A stretch of DNA of 64,000 bases from Lishizhenia sp965656535 (GCA_965656535.1 CBFHKX010000001.1:62001-126000), one strand, 5' to 3'. Counted from the first letter of the stretch, positions 15,741-25,226 are shown. Notes: generated from the sequence alone by a model not told the origin. Program-made: numbers and translations.

Positions 15741-18700
15741 TGCGCATTGTGCTCATTTTCATTGTACTCTGTTGCACGTTACTAGTAAAAGCACAAAACT
15801 ATAGCTTCGTTAAGTACAGCAACAACGAGGGGTTACCTCAATCTCAAGTTACGGCTATACACCAAGATAGCAGCGGTTATTTATGGATAGGAACACTAGG
15901 AGGATTATCAAGATTTAACGGATCTATTTTTAAAAATTACACGCCAGAACACGGATTATACAACAACCGAGTAAGTTCTATCAACGGTATTAACGATAAG
16001 CTGTATATCGGGCATGAAGGCGGAATCTCTATTCTACACAATGATAGTCTTACAAGCTTAAGTTTACCTACTGAAAACAACATTGTTCAAGTAAAGAAAA
16101 TAATAGTTTTTAATAATAGAATACTGATTATAACCAACGGTTTAGGATTATTTGAAATAGATGGTAAACGCATAAAACCAGTAAAATACTTAGATACAAA
16201 CCAAGTTCCAATTGGTAATCTACTTAAAGTAAGAGATGCCAAAGTAGTTTTAGACGAACTGTATCTAGCTACACAAAAAGGTATTTATACGCTCAATCAA
16301 AGTAATCAAATAAAGACAGTAACTACATTAAAAAACAACAGTTATTCTGGCATAACTTACTACAAAAATAAAATTTACACCTGTTCATATAACGGCAATA
16401 TAATTGAAATAAACCCAATAAGTAAAGAGTATAAGCTTCTGCACACCTCCTCTAATTTACGATACAGACAACTCTTCATTTTTAATGATCAAATCTGGTT
16501 GAATGCGAAAAATGGAGTTGAAAAATTAGATATCTCAGGAAAACAATTAATGGTTTTTTCAAGTGAAAACGGTTTGCAAACCCAAGACATTAATAGTGTT
16601 TTTATAGATAGAGAAGCCAATATTTGGTTTGGAAGTAGTGGAAAAGGTTTACTAAAATTAACCGGCGAAGCATTTACCTATTTTAATAAACAAAGTGGGT
16701 TAAGCAGTGATTTAATCTTGTCTGTTTTAGAAACAAAAGAAGGCGATTACTACTTTTCTTCTTATGATAATGGAATAACTCTGAAAGAAAAAAAAGGTGC
16801 AAAAAAAGTTGTTTCTATTAATTCTCAAAACATTTGGTGCTCTTTAGAAAACAAAAAAGGTGATATACTTTTTGGTACAAGTAATGGGTTATATCGTTTA
16901 ACAAATAAAGTAAGCACACAAAAAATAGATAAAGTTAGCGCATTTACTACAAAAGTAAGCGCATTATACGAAACAGAACCCAACAAAATTTATATTGCTG
17001 GTCAACATGGATTTGGTATTCTAACTCAAGATTCATTAACGGTAGTAAGTAATGAACTGACGAAAGATTCTGAAATAAAAGGATTTACATGGCACAAAAA
17101 CACCTTGTACGTCTTAGGACAAACCGCCTTATTCAAATATACTGCACAAAAGTTGGAGCGAATAAAACTAGATCAGCCCTATACTTTTTCATCAATAACT
17201 AAAATTGGGGATAAAATTTTCATTGGTTCTGAACAAGGACTCTATCAATTAAAAGAAAATAAACTTATACAAATTTATTTATCAAATAAAACGAGTGCGA
17301 ATAATGTTACTTTTCTAAACAAAAAAAGTAACAACCTTTATATTGGTACGAATGACGGCTTATTTATTTTCAATACACAAACAAAAAGCAAGCTACACTT
17401 TGGTATTAACGAAGGATTAATTGATTTAGAAACGAATATAAACTCGAGTTACTTTGATAGAGATGGTTATTTTTGGTTTGGAACATCTAATGGCCTTATG
17501 CGTCTTGATTTAAGTAAAAGTAAAGATGTTTTTAACACTGCTCTTCCTTTGCTTACAGTAGCAAATATCTCTCTTTCAAAATCAAATAAAGACGTGTTGG
17601 CTTATGCAGAAGGTGTGGATAAAAACGGCTTACCAAAAAACCTAAAAATTCCTTTTAAATACAATGGTTTGTCTGTAACACTAGACGGACTGTACCTAAG
17701 TAATCCTAAAAGTTTAAAATACGCAACGAAACTGAACGACGAAGAAGATGCCTGGAGTAATTTAACTGAAGATAAAACCATCAATTTAGCCAGTCTATCT
17801 TATGGAAGATACACACTCAGCGCCTTTGCTGAAACTCAAGACGGTAAAAAAAGTAAACCCTTAAATTTCACCTTTGAGATACTACCTCCGTATTATGCGA
17901 AAACGTGGTTTATTGGGCTATGTTTAGCCGTTTTACTTGTCTTGTCTTTGCTGTTGATTAAACTAAATGGAAACAGAATAATAAAAGAACAAAAAAGAAA
18001 GCAGCTAGAAGAAAAACTGCGCTATCAAACCAGACTTTCAAAACTAGAACAACAATCTTTAAACGCGAGCATGAACAGGCACTTTATATTCAATTCGCTT
18101 AATTCTATACAATACTACATTAATGCCAATGACAAACTATCTGCCAACACATTCTTAACCCGTTTTGCAAAGCTTATTAGACAAAATCTAGACAGTTCAA
18201 ACACAAAAAATGGACTCTTAAACCTAAGGGAAGAACTAGACCGATTAGCCCTTTACATGGATTTAGAAAAAATGCGTTTTTCTAACAAATTCACTTACAC
18301 TATTAATATTGAAAACAACATCGATACAGAAGCAATCGAAGTACCGGGTATGTTACTGCAGCCCTTCGCTGAAAATAGTATCATACATGGAGTATTGCCT
18401 AGGCAGGACAGTGAAGGTCAAGTTACGATAAATATTAAAGAAAACACATCTAATTATGTGATAGAAATATTGGATAACGGTGTTGGAATAAAAAATAGTC
18501 AAGAGCAGAAAAAAACAACAGCAGGAGATCATAACTCACAAGGAATGGAGATTACTTCGAAACGAATTTCTATTATGCAAAAGTTATCTAACCGTAAAAT
18601 GGAACTAATTGGACCCCAACAAATAAACAATCAATACGGAATACTCAATGGAACCGCCGTAATTATCAATATTTCTAAAGAGAGTTTGGACGAGAAGTAA
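15740..18700 (+). CDS. Two-component sensor: propeller + Y_Y_Y domain + LytS-type histidine kinase
   Basis: 986 residues. Signal peptide (1-18); ~600 residues of two-component-regulator propeller repeats (recurring blocks such as SSGYLWIGTLGGLSRFNG and REANIWFGSSGKGLL); a Y_Y_Y-like domain (~650-715); one membrane helix (~720-740); then a cytoplasmic LytS/His_kinase domain. The phospho-histidine motif reads MNRHFIFNSLNS with R where the family has P. ATP-binding motifs: LLQPFAENSIIHG and ILDNGVGI. It senses an extracytoplasmic signal and phosphorylates the LytTR regulator encoded just upstream. Confidence 0.92.
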   Translation: MRIVLIFIVLCCTLLVKAQNYSFVKYSNNEGLPQSQVTAIHQDSSGYLWIGTLGGLSRFNGSIFKNYTPEHGLYNNRVSSINGINDKLYIGHEGGISILHNDSLTSLSLPTENNIVQVKKIIVFNNRILIITNGLGLFEIDGKRIKPVKYLDTNQVPIGNLLKVRDAKVVLDELYLATQKGIYTLNQSNQIKTVTTLKNNSYSGITYYKNKIYTCSYNGNIIEINPISKEYKLLHTSSNLRYRQLFIFNDQIWLNAKNGVEKLDISGKQLMVFSSENGLQTQDINSVFIDREANIWFGSSGKGLLKLTGEAFTYFNKQSGLSSDLILSVLETKEGDYYFSSYDNGITLKEKKGAKKVVSINSQNIWCSLENKKGDILFGTSNGLYRLTNKVSTQKIDKVSAFTTKVSALYETEPNKIYIAGQHGFGILTQDSLTVVSNELTKDSEIKGFTWHKNTLYVLGQTALFKYTAQKLERIKLDQPYTFSSITKIGDKIFIGSEQGLYQLKENKLIQIYLSNKTSANNVTFLNKKSNNLYIGTNDGLFIFNTQTKSKLHFGINEGLIDLETNINSSYFDRDGYFWFGTSNGLMRLDLSKSKDVFNTALPLLTVANISLSKSNKDVLAYAEGVDKNGLPKNLKIPFKYNGLSVTLDGLYLSNPKSLKYATKLNDEEDAWSNLTEDKTINLASLSYGRYTLSAFAETQDGKKSKPLNFTFEILPPYYAKTWFIGLCLAVLLVLSLLLIKLNGNRIIKEQKRKQLEEKLRYQTRLSKLEQQSLNASMNRHFIFNSLNSIQYYINANDKLSANTFLTRFAKLIRQNLDSSNTKNGLLNLREELDRLALYMDLEKMRFSNKFTYTINIENNIDTEAIEVPGMLLQPFAENSIIHGVLPRQDSEGQVTINIKENTSNYVIEILDNGVGIKNSQEQKKTTAGDHNSQGMEITSKRISIMQKLSNRKMELIGPQQINNQYGILNGTAVIINISKESLDEK

Positions 18701-18716
18701 AAAGTTTGTATATTTG
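18685..18716 (+). promoter_or_regulatory. Promoter of the acidic-repeat lipoprotein
   Basis: TTTG (18685-18688), a 20-nt spacer, TATATTTG (18709-18716). Both elements and the spacing fit the Bacteroidota consensus. The -33 element lies within the last codons of the sensor kinase gene. The leader to the ATG is about 25 nt. Confidence 0.65.
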
Positions 18717-18747
18717 GTAGACTAAAGAAGGTGATAAATAAGCTTTT

Positions 18748-19041
18748 ATGAAGAAGATAGGATTAATTTTGATGTTGTTGACCTTTGCAGTAGTGAGCTG
18801 TGAAAAGTCAGACATACGTCCAGATTATACGAAGAAGAAAAAGCCAATTGTTGTATTTACTGACGGTGATCGATCAATCACAGATCCCAACAATGATGAC
18901 GATGAGACAATAATCAATACCATTGTTGATCCAAACAATGATGAAGATGAAAACAATTCTCTCGGCGGAACAGGTATAGTTGATCCAAACAATGACGAAG
19001 ATGAAAACACAGATGCTTTAGACAATTCTAACGAAAACTAA
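18748..19041 (+). CDS. Small lipoprotein with acidic DPNND repeats
   Basis: 97 residues. Lipobox AVVSC (Cys18), then a short basic stretch (YTKKKKP), then three acidic repeats built on DPNNDDDE / DPNNDEDEN / DPNNDEDEN. The Asp/Asn spacing recalls calcium-binding loops. At DNA level the second and third repeats are nearly identical (27 bases, one difference), which points to recent duplication. It has its own promoter and terminator right behind LytTR system 1 and may be a target of that system. Function unknown. Confidence 0.75.
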   Translation: MKKIGLILMLLTFAVVSCEKSDIRPDYTKKKKPIVVFTDGDRSITDPNNDDDETIINTIVDPNNDEDENNSLGGTGIVDPNNDEDENTDALDNSNEN

Positions 19042-19061
19042 AGTATACTCAAATATTTTTT

Positions 19062-19091
19062 AAACCTCGGAACAATCCGAGGTTTTTTTTT
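19062..19091 (+). terminator. Intrinsic terminator after the acidic-repeat lipoprotein
   Basis: Arms AAACCTCGG and CCGAGGTTT (19062-19070 / 19077-19085), loop AACAAT, followed by a run of T. Confidence 0.88.
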
Positions 19092-19238
19092 ACCCTAAAC
19101 CTACCGTTAAATCAATAAAAAAGACCTTTTACTATCTATTAAACTATACATCTCTAAAATTAGCGTAGATTAGGTTTCAGAAGGTGAAATCGAATAAAAA
19201 CGGCTGTTTTCTCCCACTAACTAATTGTAAAATTAAAT

Positions 19239-20795
19239 ATGTCTAAAACGCCCTCAAACGCAATACACGAGTTGATACAATCGCTCACTAAGTCTGAAAA
19301 ACGCTATTTTAAAGTAGTTTCTTCTCGGCACACCATAGGAGAAGAAAATAACTACATTAAGCTATTCGATTACATTGATCAACAAGAAACCTATGATGAA
19401 ACGGCTTTATTTTTAAACTTTGAGGGAGAAAGTTTTCTAAATAAATTTTCTATTACTAAAAATCGACTATATGAATCAATAATGAAAGCGCTTTCTGCAT
19501 TTCACTCTAGTAGTTCTATCGAAGCACAAATACATCGACTTATACATAGTGCAGAAATTTTATTTAAAAAGAGTCTGTACCAACACGCCAAAAGACAACT
19601 CTTAAGTGCAGAAAAACTTGCTAAGAAAAACGACCGTTTTGGGATGTTAATTGAAATAAGCAACCTTCAAAAAAAATTAATCGAAACCGAAGGCTATTCC
19701 AACATCACAGAGGAAAAACTAAACGAGATTAAGCAACAAGATGCGCTTTACTACTCAAAGCTCCAATACTATGCAGAACTATGGAATATTAAAAGTAAAC
19801 TCTTTATTGATCTAAATAAAAAAGGAAAAGTTCGATCTGATGAAGAGGTAGAATCCTACAAAGTATTAATTGATGAACTGCAAGAAGCCAGTAACATTGA
19901 AGCTCGTAGTTTTGATAGTGAATATCTCTATTACCATATTAACAGCGCTTATTATTTTGCTGTAAATGATTTAGAAAAATCATTGCACTACCTGTTAAAA
20001 AACAGTTCTTTATTGAAAAAAAACAAGAACCGAATAAAACAAGAACCGAATCTATATTTTTCATGCTTATCAAACGCAATCTACATACAATCAAAGTTAG
20101 GTAATTACAGAGAAGCCTTAATTTTATTAAAAGATTTGAAAGACTTCCCTACCACATTTTCAATAAAAATGAATCAAGACTTAGAGATAAAACTCTTTTC
20201 TAGTAGCTTAAGCATTGAACTTACGCTACTTATCCATAAAGGTAAATTTAAAGAAGCTATCGCATTGGAAGAAGAAATATCTACTGGATTTACTCTTTAC
20301 AAAAACAACATTGCACCATTGCGTAAAGCCTATCTAAATTTTAAAATGGCCGTTGCTTATTTTGGATTAGCAGAATACACAACCTCGCTTAAATGGATTA
20401 ATAAAATCCTAAATAATCATGATGTAGACAGCAAAGAAGACTTGCTCTCATTTACACAAATTTTAAATGTAATGGTGCATCTAGAGATGCAACACGAAGC
20501 TCTATTACCCTACGCTATCAAAAGTACTCAACGCTTTTTAAAATCAAGAAATAGAACATATAAATTTGAATCTTTGTTTCTAAAATATATGAATAAGATT
20601 AGCAAAAGTGAGAATCCTTTTGAAAAAGAAGACATACTTGAAGAGATTCTTACGAAAATAAAAGCACTAACAAAGGACAAATTTGAAGCCGAGGCTTTTG
20701 ACTATTTTGACTTTGAAAGTTGGATAGAATCCAAACTAAAAAAAGAAAGTATGGCCGATATACGTAAAAAAAAGTATCAACTACTTTTAAAGTGA
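19239..20795 (+). CDS. TPR-like helical protein of unknown function
   Basis: 518 residues, no signal peptide and no membrane helix. Nearly all helical, with repeated A/L/Y patterns of TPR type (for example YQHAKRQLLSAEKLAKKNDR, NYREALILLKDL, EYTTSLKWINKILN). The opening IHELIQSLTKSEKRYFK looks like a conserved N-terminal helix pair of a Bacteroidota-specific family that I cannot name. Cytoplasmic, perhaps a scaffold. Its last 19 nt overlap the end of the convergent thiL gene. Confidence 0.75.
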   Translation: MSKTPSNAIHELIQSLTKSEKRYFKVVSSRHTIGEENNYIKLFDYIDQQETYDETALFLNFEGESFLNKFSITKNRLYESIMKALSAFHSSSSIEAQIHRLIHSAEILFKKSLYQHAKRQLLSAEKLAKKNDRFGMLIEISNLQKKLIETEGYSNITEEKLNEIKQQDALYYSKLQYYAELWNIKSKLFIDLNKKGKVRSDEEVESYKVLIDELQEASNIEARSFDSEYLYYHINSAYYFAVNDLEKSLHYLLKNSSLLKKNKNRIKQEPNLYFSCLSNAIYIQSKLGNYREALILLKDLKDFPTTFSIKMNQDLEIKLFSSSLSIELTLLIHKGKFKEAIALEEEISTGFTLYKNNIAPLRKAYLNFKMAVAYFGLAEYTTSLKWINKILNNHDVDSKEDLLSFTQILNVMVHLEMQHEALLPYAIKSTQRFLKSRNRTYKFESLFLKYMNKISKSENPFEKEDILEEILTKIKALTKDKFEAEAFDYFDFESWIESKLKKESMADIRKKKYQLLLK

Positions 20796-21817
20796 TCCCA
20801 GCCTTGTGCCTTAAGGTCGATTAATGCACCTTGCTTATCAACTAATTGTAAACCTGAATTTTTATCTACCATATGTCCGATAACAGTCATATGCGGATTC
20901 CCTTTAATTTTATCATAATCTGCCTGTGCAACGGTAAACAACAATTCATAATCCTCTCCTCCATTTAAAGCAGCAGTAGCTGGATCTAGGTTAAAATCAA
21001 TCGCTGTAGTACTTACTTTGGCATCAATTGGTAACTTTTCATCGTACACCCTACATCCTACTTTACTTGCTTTACAGATATGAAAAATCTCAGAAGCTAG
21101 TCCGTCCGAAATATCTATCATACTGGTAGGTTTAACCTCCAGCTCTTTTAAAAACCCGATAATATCTTTACGTGCTTCTGGTTTTAATTGACGCTCTAGT
21201 AAATAATCAAAACCATCTAAATCAGGTTGGATATTTGGATTCGTCTTGTACACCTCTTTTTCTCTTTCAAGTACTTGTAATCCCATAAAAGCAGCTCCAA
21301 GATCTCCTGTAACAACCAATAAATCACCGTCATTTGCTCCAGATCGATAAACAACGTCTTCCTTTTTTGCAGTTCCAACTGCTGTAATACTTATAGTCAA
21401 TCCAGTTAAAGACGAAGTTGTATCACCGCCAACAAGATCTACATTGTATACTTCGCATGCTTTCTGAATTCCTTCATAAACCTCTTCTAAAGCTTCCAAC
21501 GGAAATCGATTAGATACGGCAATACTAACTGTAATTTGTTCTGGAATTCCGTTCATGGCATAAATATCAGAAAGATTAACTACCACTGATTTGTAACCTA
21601 AATGCTTCAGAGGCATATACATCATGTTAAAATGTACACCTTCAACCAGCATATCAGTAGAGATAAGCGTTACCTCATTCTCAGATTTTTCCAGAACGGC
21701 TGCATCATCTCCTATACCAAAAAGCGTAGAATCTTTTCCTTGCTTAAATCCTTTGGTTAACTTTTCAATTAATCCAAACTCTCCTAACTGTTCTAATTCT
21801 GTACGTTTATCGCTCAT
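20777..21817 (-). CDS. thiL: Thiamine-monophosphate kinase
   Basis: 346 residues. ThiL phosphorylates thiamine phosphate to thiamine diphosphate with ATP. AIRS-type N-terminal domain with the metal/ATP residues in FGIGDDAAVLE, the STDMLVEGVHF motif, and the VVNLSDIYAMNG helix; the VVTGDLGAAFMGLQVL and MIDISDGLASEIFHI motifs are also present. Single gene, no other thiamine genes nearby. The ATG follows a TATCTTTG box by only 4 nt. The 3' end overlaps the convergent TPR-like gene by 19 nt. Confidence 0.93.
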   Translation of the reverse strand: MSDKRTELEQLGEFGLIEKLTKGFKQGKDSTLFGIGDDAAVLEKSENEVTLISTDMLVEGVHFNMMYMPLKHLGYKSVVVNLSDIYAMNGIPEQITVSIAVSNRFPLEALEEVYEGIQKACEVYNVDLVGGDTTSSLTGLTISITAVGTAKKEDVVYRSGANDGDLLVVTGDLGAAFMGLQVLEREKEVYKTNPNIQPDLDGFDYLLERQLKPEARKDIIGFLKELEVKPTSMIDISDGLASEIFHICKASKVGCRVYDEKLPIDAKVSTTAIDFNLDPATAALNGGEDYELLFTVAQADYDKIKGNPHMTVIGHMVDKNSGLQLVDKQGALIDLKAQGWDHFKSS

Positions 21818-21821
21818 ACTG

Positions 21822-21829
21822 CAAAGATA
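21822..21829 (-). promoter_or_regulatory. -7 promoter box of thiL
   Basis: On the minus strand TATCTTTG, then CAGT, then the thiL ATG. Exact TAnnTTTG match with the same 4-nt spacing as at sufS and tlyA. Confidence 0.6.
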
Positions 21830-21910
21830 ATAGGAATACGCTCCAAAAGAAGAAAATTTAAATCCGCAGCAATTAGGTTTTTAACAGAAAGATCTATTTC
21901 TTTGATTACT

Positions 21911-24118
21911 ATGCGCAAACTACTATCTATCTGCACATGCTGCTTGCTGCTTTTTTGGGGACAAACTCAACAAAAGAGCGCTTCAATTTCATCTAAAGAT
22001 AACACGGAACGTATAGAGAGCTGGAACAATTTAGAACAACAATTTACTAATTACAACCAAAGCAACCTTCCAAAGGCAGATTCTATCTTACAACAATTAA
22101 TAAAATTAGGCGTAAATATTAATCCAACAATAGCACTCCGAAGCTATGAACTCGCAGCCAATTATTTAGAATTACAGGGTAAAATTGAACTAAGCCATAC
22201 AGCCCTAAAAAAAGCAGTAAAGCTAAAAGACAAAATAAAAGTAAAGGGTACTAAAAATCAGAATATATCACTAATTGAAGCACGCATTCTAGTTAAAGAC
22301 GAGAAATACGCTACTGCAAAAAATCTACTTTTACCATTAATACAACCTGCAAAAAAAATAAAAGATTATGATCAAATCGCGCAGATCTACACCCTGCTTG
22401 GTAAAGTTAACCTTTTAGACAACAAGCCTGATTCTTGTTTCTTTTATTTAGAAAAAGCCTTGCCTTATGCACGACGTGGTAATGAAAAGATTCAACTCAC
22501 TAAAGTTTATGAAATTTATTTGCGTGCCTACGAAAAAACAAAAAAACCAAATCAAGTTTTGCGTTTTGCCTTACTTGCATTAGAAGCCAGTACTAAAAAC
22601 GACCTCTATTATTCAGAGGCTATTTACGCAAATAAAATAGGAACTATTCAGCAAATTAGTTCTAACCCAACAGAAGCACTGCGTTATTTTGAGTATGCCC
22701 TTAAAAAATCAAAACAGGTTAAAAGCAATGCGATAGCTGCGGAAATATATACCAATATGGGCAATACTTTACGTACAATGAAGCGTTACCAAGAAGCATT
22801 ACAAAATCACTTAAAAGCAGAGGAAATCTACAAGCAAAAACAAAACGAATATGGTTTAGGTGTAATTTACACCAATAAGGGCTTACTCTACAACGCAACC
22901 CTTAACTATGAAATGGCTATTAGTCAATTTCAACTTGCCCTCAATTATTTATCAGAACGTTATCAACCAACCGAACTAAGTAACACGCTGCATCACATGG
23001 GTGTTTCATTTTTATTATCTAACCGCTTATCTGAAGCTTTGCCAATTTTAAACAGAGCCTTGAGATTAAGGCTCAAATCCAAAAATGCACGTAAATACGA
23101 AACTTATGCTATTCTTTCAGAAGTTCATTCAAAACTAGAAAACTTTAACAAAGCCTACGAATATCTCTCAATTTATCAACGTCATAAAGACTCAATTTTC
23201 ACCTCTCAAACGAACGAAACTTTAGCACAATTGAGTGCTGAGTACCGCGCTGAACAAAATTTTAAAAAGATACAAGAACAAAACTTGAAATTAGAACAAA
23301 AAGAGAAAGAGAAAGCAATCTATAACAAAGAGCTAGAAGTTACTGAACTTCGAAATAATCAAAAAACATATATAATTTTCGGAATTCTGGTCGTAGTAAT
23401 ATTAGTCTCAGCACTTTTATTTGCCAAAAACAAACAAGCACGTTTACGTGAACAGCAAAAAAAGGCAGAGCTAAATCAATCTTTACTTCGCTCCCAGATG
23501 AATCCGCACTTTATATTTAATTCAATGTCTGTAATACAAAGTTATATCTACGACAACGACACAAAAAACTCAAGTAAATTTTTAATTAATTTTTCGAAAC
23601 TGATGCGATTAATCTTAGAGAATTCTCCAAAAGAATTCATTCCTATTCGCATAGAAAAAGAGATACTAGAAAAGTATCTGATTGCACAAAAGCTTAGGTT
23701 TGAAGAAAGGTTTAACTTCTCAATCGAGATAAACCAAGAATTGATTGATTCTGAAGCGCTCATACCTCCTATGCTAACACAACCATTCATTGAAAATGCC
23801 ATAGAACACGGACAGCTTCACAAGATAGAAAACGGCACCATTGTAATAAAATTTGTACCTTTTAACAATCAATTAAAAATAGAAATAATAGATAACGGTA
23901 TAGGCAGAAACCAAGCTATAAAAAACAAATTAGAAAACAAGCACAAAAGCATGGCGATGGAAATTACCAAAGAAAGAATTGATTTACTGAATAGTAAATA
24001 TAAATCTGACGGTTACATGAAAGTAGAAGATGCAAACTCAAAGGAAACAAAGGGCACGCATGTAACTTTAATGATTCCATTAAAATACGGAGAAGAGAGA
24101 ACTGAAATTAAGCAATAA
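21911..24118 (+). CDS. TPR sensor histidine kinase, LytS type (system 2)
   Basis: 735 residues from the ATG at 21911; an in-frame TTG three codons earlier is not preferred because the ATG begins a good signal peptide (MRKLLSICTCCLLLFWGQ). The periplasmic part (~25-485) consists of TPR repeats (for example ALRYFEYALKKSKQVKSNAI, RYQEALQNHLKAEEIY), then a membrane helix (~490-508) and a coiled linker. Kinase: SQMNPHFIFNSMSVIQSYI with the canonical NPH, TQPFIENAIEHG and EIIDNGIGRN. It pairs with the LytTR regulator starting 4 nt after its stop. Confidence 0.93.
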   Translation: MRKLLSICTCCLLLFWGQTQQKSASISSKDNTERIESWNNLEQQFTNYNQSNLPKADSILQQLIKLGVNINPTIALRSYELAANYLELQGKIELSHTALKKAVKLKDKIKVKGTKNQNISLIEARILVKDEKYATAKNLLLPLIQPAKKIKDYDQIAQIYTLLGKVNLLDNKPDSCFFYLEKALPYARRGNEKIQLTKVYEIYLRAYEKTKKPNQVLRFALLALEASTKNDLYYSEAIYANKIGTIQQISSNPTEALRYFEYALKKSKQVKSNAIAAEIYTNMGNTLRTMKRYQEALQNHLKAEEIYKQKQNEYGLGVIYTNKGLLYNATLNYEMAISQFQLALNYLSERYQPTELSNTLHHMGVSFLLSNRLSEALPILNRALRLRLKSKNARKYETYAILSEVHSKLENFNKAYEYLSIYQRHKDSIFTSQTNETLAQLSAEYRAEQNFKKIQEQNLKLEQKEKEKAIYNKELEVTELRNNQKTYIIFGILVVVILVSALLFAKNKQARLREQQKKAELNQSLLRSQMNPHFIFNSMSVIQSYIYDNDTKNSSKFLINFSKLMRLILENSPKEFIPIRIEKEILEKYLIAQKLRFEERFNFSIEINQELIDSEALIPPMLTQPFIENAIEHGQLHKIENGTIVIKFVPFNNQLKIEIIDNGIGRNQAIKNKLENKHKSMAMEITKERIDLLNSKYKSDGYMKVEDANSKETKGTHVTLMIPLKYGEERTEIKQ

Positions 24119-24122
24119 AAAT

Positions 24123-24875
24123 ATGAAAGTTGTAATTATTGATGATGAGAATAGGACAAGAAACTTGATTCGGAAAATGGTTGAATCTTTTGGTCTTGAT
24201 GTTACTTGTAATGCTGAAGGACAAGATTTAAAAAGTGGACTAAAAGTGATACAAGAAGAGGATCCTGACATTGTTTTACTAGACATTCAAATGCCAGATG
24301 GTTCTGGATTTGACTTATTAAACTTAGTAGAAAACAAGCGCTTTAAAGTTATCTTTATTACTGCTCATGAGGAGTTTGCTATTAAAGCCATTAAATTTTC
24401 TGCTTTTGATTATATTTTAAAACCTGTAGATGCCGATGAGTTAGAAAAAACTTTGAAAAAAGCAATTACAGAGATTAAAGAAGAAAATCAATTTACAATA
24501 AATGATACACAGTATGCTGCTTTAAGTCAAAATATCATACCCAAACAAAAACAGCGATTAGTACTAAAAACACAAGAGAGTATTTATGTGGTAGATTTAA
24601 AAGACATTATACGGTGCGAAGCCGATAGAAATTACACTTCTTTCTACTTGCACAATAAAACCAAAATTTTAGTATCAAAAACGCTAAAAGAGTATGATTT
24701 GATGCTTTCTCCATTTAATTTTTTGCGTGTGCAACAATCTCATCTTATCAATTTAGATTATGTAGATCGGTATGACAAAGGACAAGGTGGAGCCGTAGTA
24801 ATGAAAGACGGTTCTCAAGTACCTCTTTCTCAATCGAAGAGAGAAATATTTTTTTCAATTTTAGAACAGTTATAA
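24123..24875 (+). CDS. LytTR-family response regulator (system 2)
   Basis: 250 residues. Receiver domain (1-120) with VIIDDEN, phospho-acceptor Asp54 in VLLDIQMPDG, and the lysine in ILKPVD. LytTR DNA-binding domain ~145-248 (IIRCEADRNYTSFYL, FNFLRVQQSHLINLDYV, VPLSQSKREIF). It lies directly behind its sensor kinase. The tandem ~20-bp repeats at 24889-24928, 14 nt beyond its stop, are the best candidate target in the window. Confidence 0.93.
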   Translation: MKVVIIDDENRTRNLIRKMVESFGLDVTCNAEGQDLKSGLKVIQEEDPDIVLLDIQMPDGSGFDLLNLVENKRFKVIFITAHEEFAIKAIKFSAFDYILKPVDADELEKTLKKAITEIKEENQFTINDTQYAALSQNIIPKQKQRLVLKTQESIYVVDLKDIIRCEADRNYTSFYLHNKTKILVSKTLKEYDLMLSPFNFLRVQQSHLINLDYVDRYDKGQGGAVVMKDGSQVPLSQSKREIFFSILEQL

Positions 24876-24888
24876 TAAAGTATACATA

Positions 24889-24928
24889 AATATTCATTGC
24901 TACCATAAGAATATTCATCGCTACATAA
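24889..24928. promoter_or_regulatory. Two ~20-bp direct repeats, 21-bp period; candidate LytTR binding site
   Basis: Copy 1 AATATTCATTGCTACCATAA (24889-24908) and copy 2 AATATTCATCGCTACATAA (24910-24928) differ by one substitution and one base length. The second copy ends 19 nt before the -7 box of the next gene, in the position of an activator that replaces a missing -33 element. LytTR regulators are known to use direct repeats with about 21-22-bp periodicity. That this regulator binds here is inference. Confidence 0.65.
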
Positions 24929-24947
24929 TCAAACGCAAAAGACTTTA

Positions 24948-24955
24948 TATCTTTC
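24948..24955 (+). promoter_or_regulatory. -7-like box of the small membrane protein gene
   Basis: TATCTTTC, one mismatch to TAnnTTTG, ends 4 nt before the GTG start at 24960. No TTG is found at the -33 position; the direct repeats lie there instead. Confidence 0.5.
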
Positions 24956-24959
24956 TTGT

Positions 24960-25226
24960 GTGAAAGCTACTAAGTTCATTTGTTTTGGTTTTATTGTTAC
25001 AAGCCTAGTCTTTATGTTACTTGCTTTAAAAAAACACCTTAATTACAAAGATGTAATAAGTAGTTTTAAAGTTAATAGTAACGCAATTGATGCAGAAGGT
25101 TATGGAGTTGTTATTGACAATGTAAACTTAATTTTAGGTATGAAAAACAACTTTTTACTTTTAGCTGCAACAAGCTTAGTTATAGGAATTTCTTTATTAC
25201 TGTATATAAAGACCCAACTTAACTAA
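24960..25226 (+). CDS. Small two-helix membrane protein, probable target of LytTR system 2
   Basis: 88 residues from a GTG; no ATG is in a better place, and the GTG sits 4 nt after a -7-like box, the same spacing as in sufS, tlyA and thiL. Two hydrophobic helices (about 5-22 and 66-84) enclose a ~40-residue loop (DVISSFKVNSNAIDAEGYGV). No family recognised. Position directly after the LytTR regulator and behind direct repeats suggests that it is controlled by that system. A membrane-stress or sensing role is possible, but nothing in the sequence shows it. Confidence 0.6.
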   Translation: MKATKFICFGFIVTSLVFMLLALKKHLNYKDVISSFKVNSNAIDAEGYGVVIDNVNLILGMKNNFLLLAATSLVIGISLLLYIKTQLN

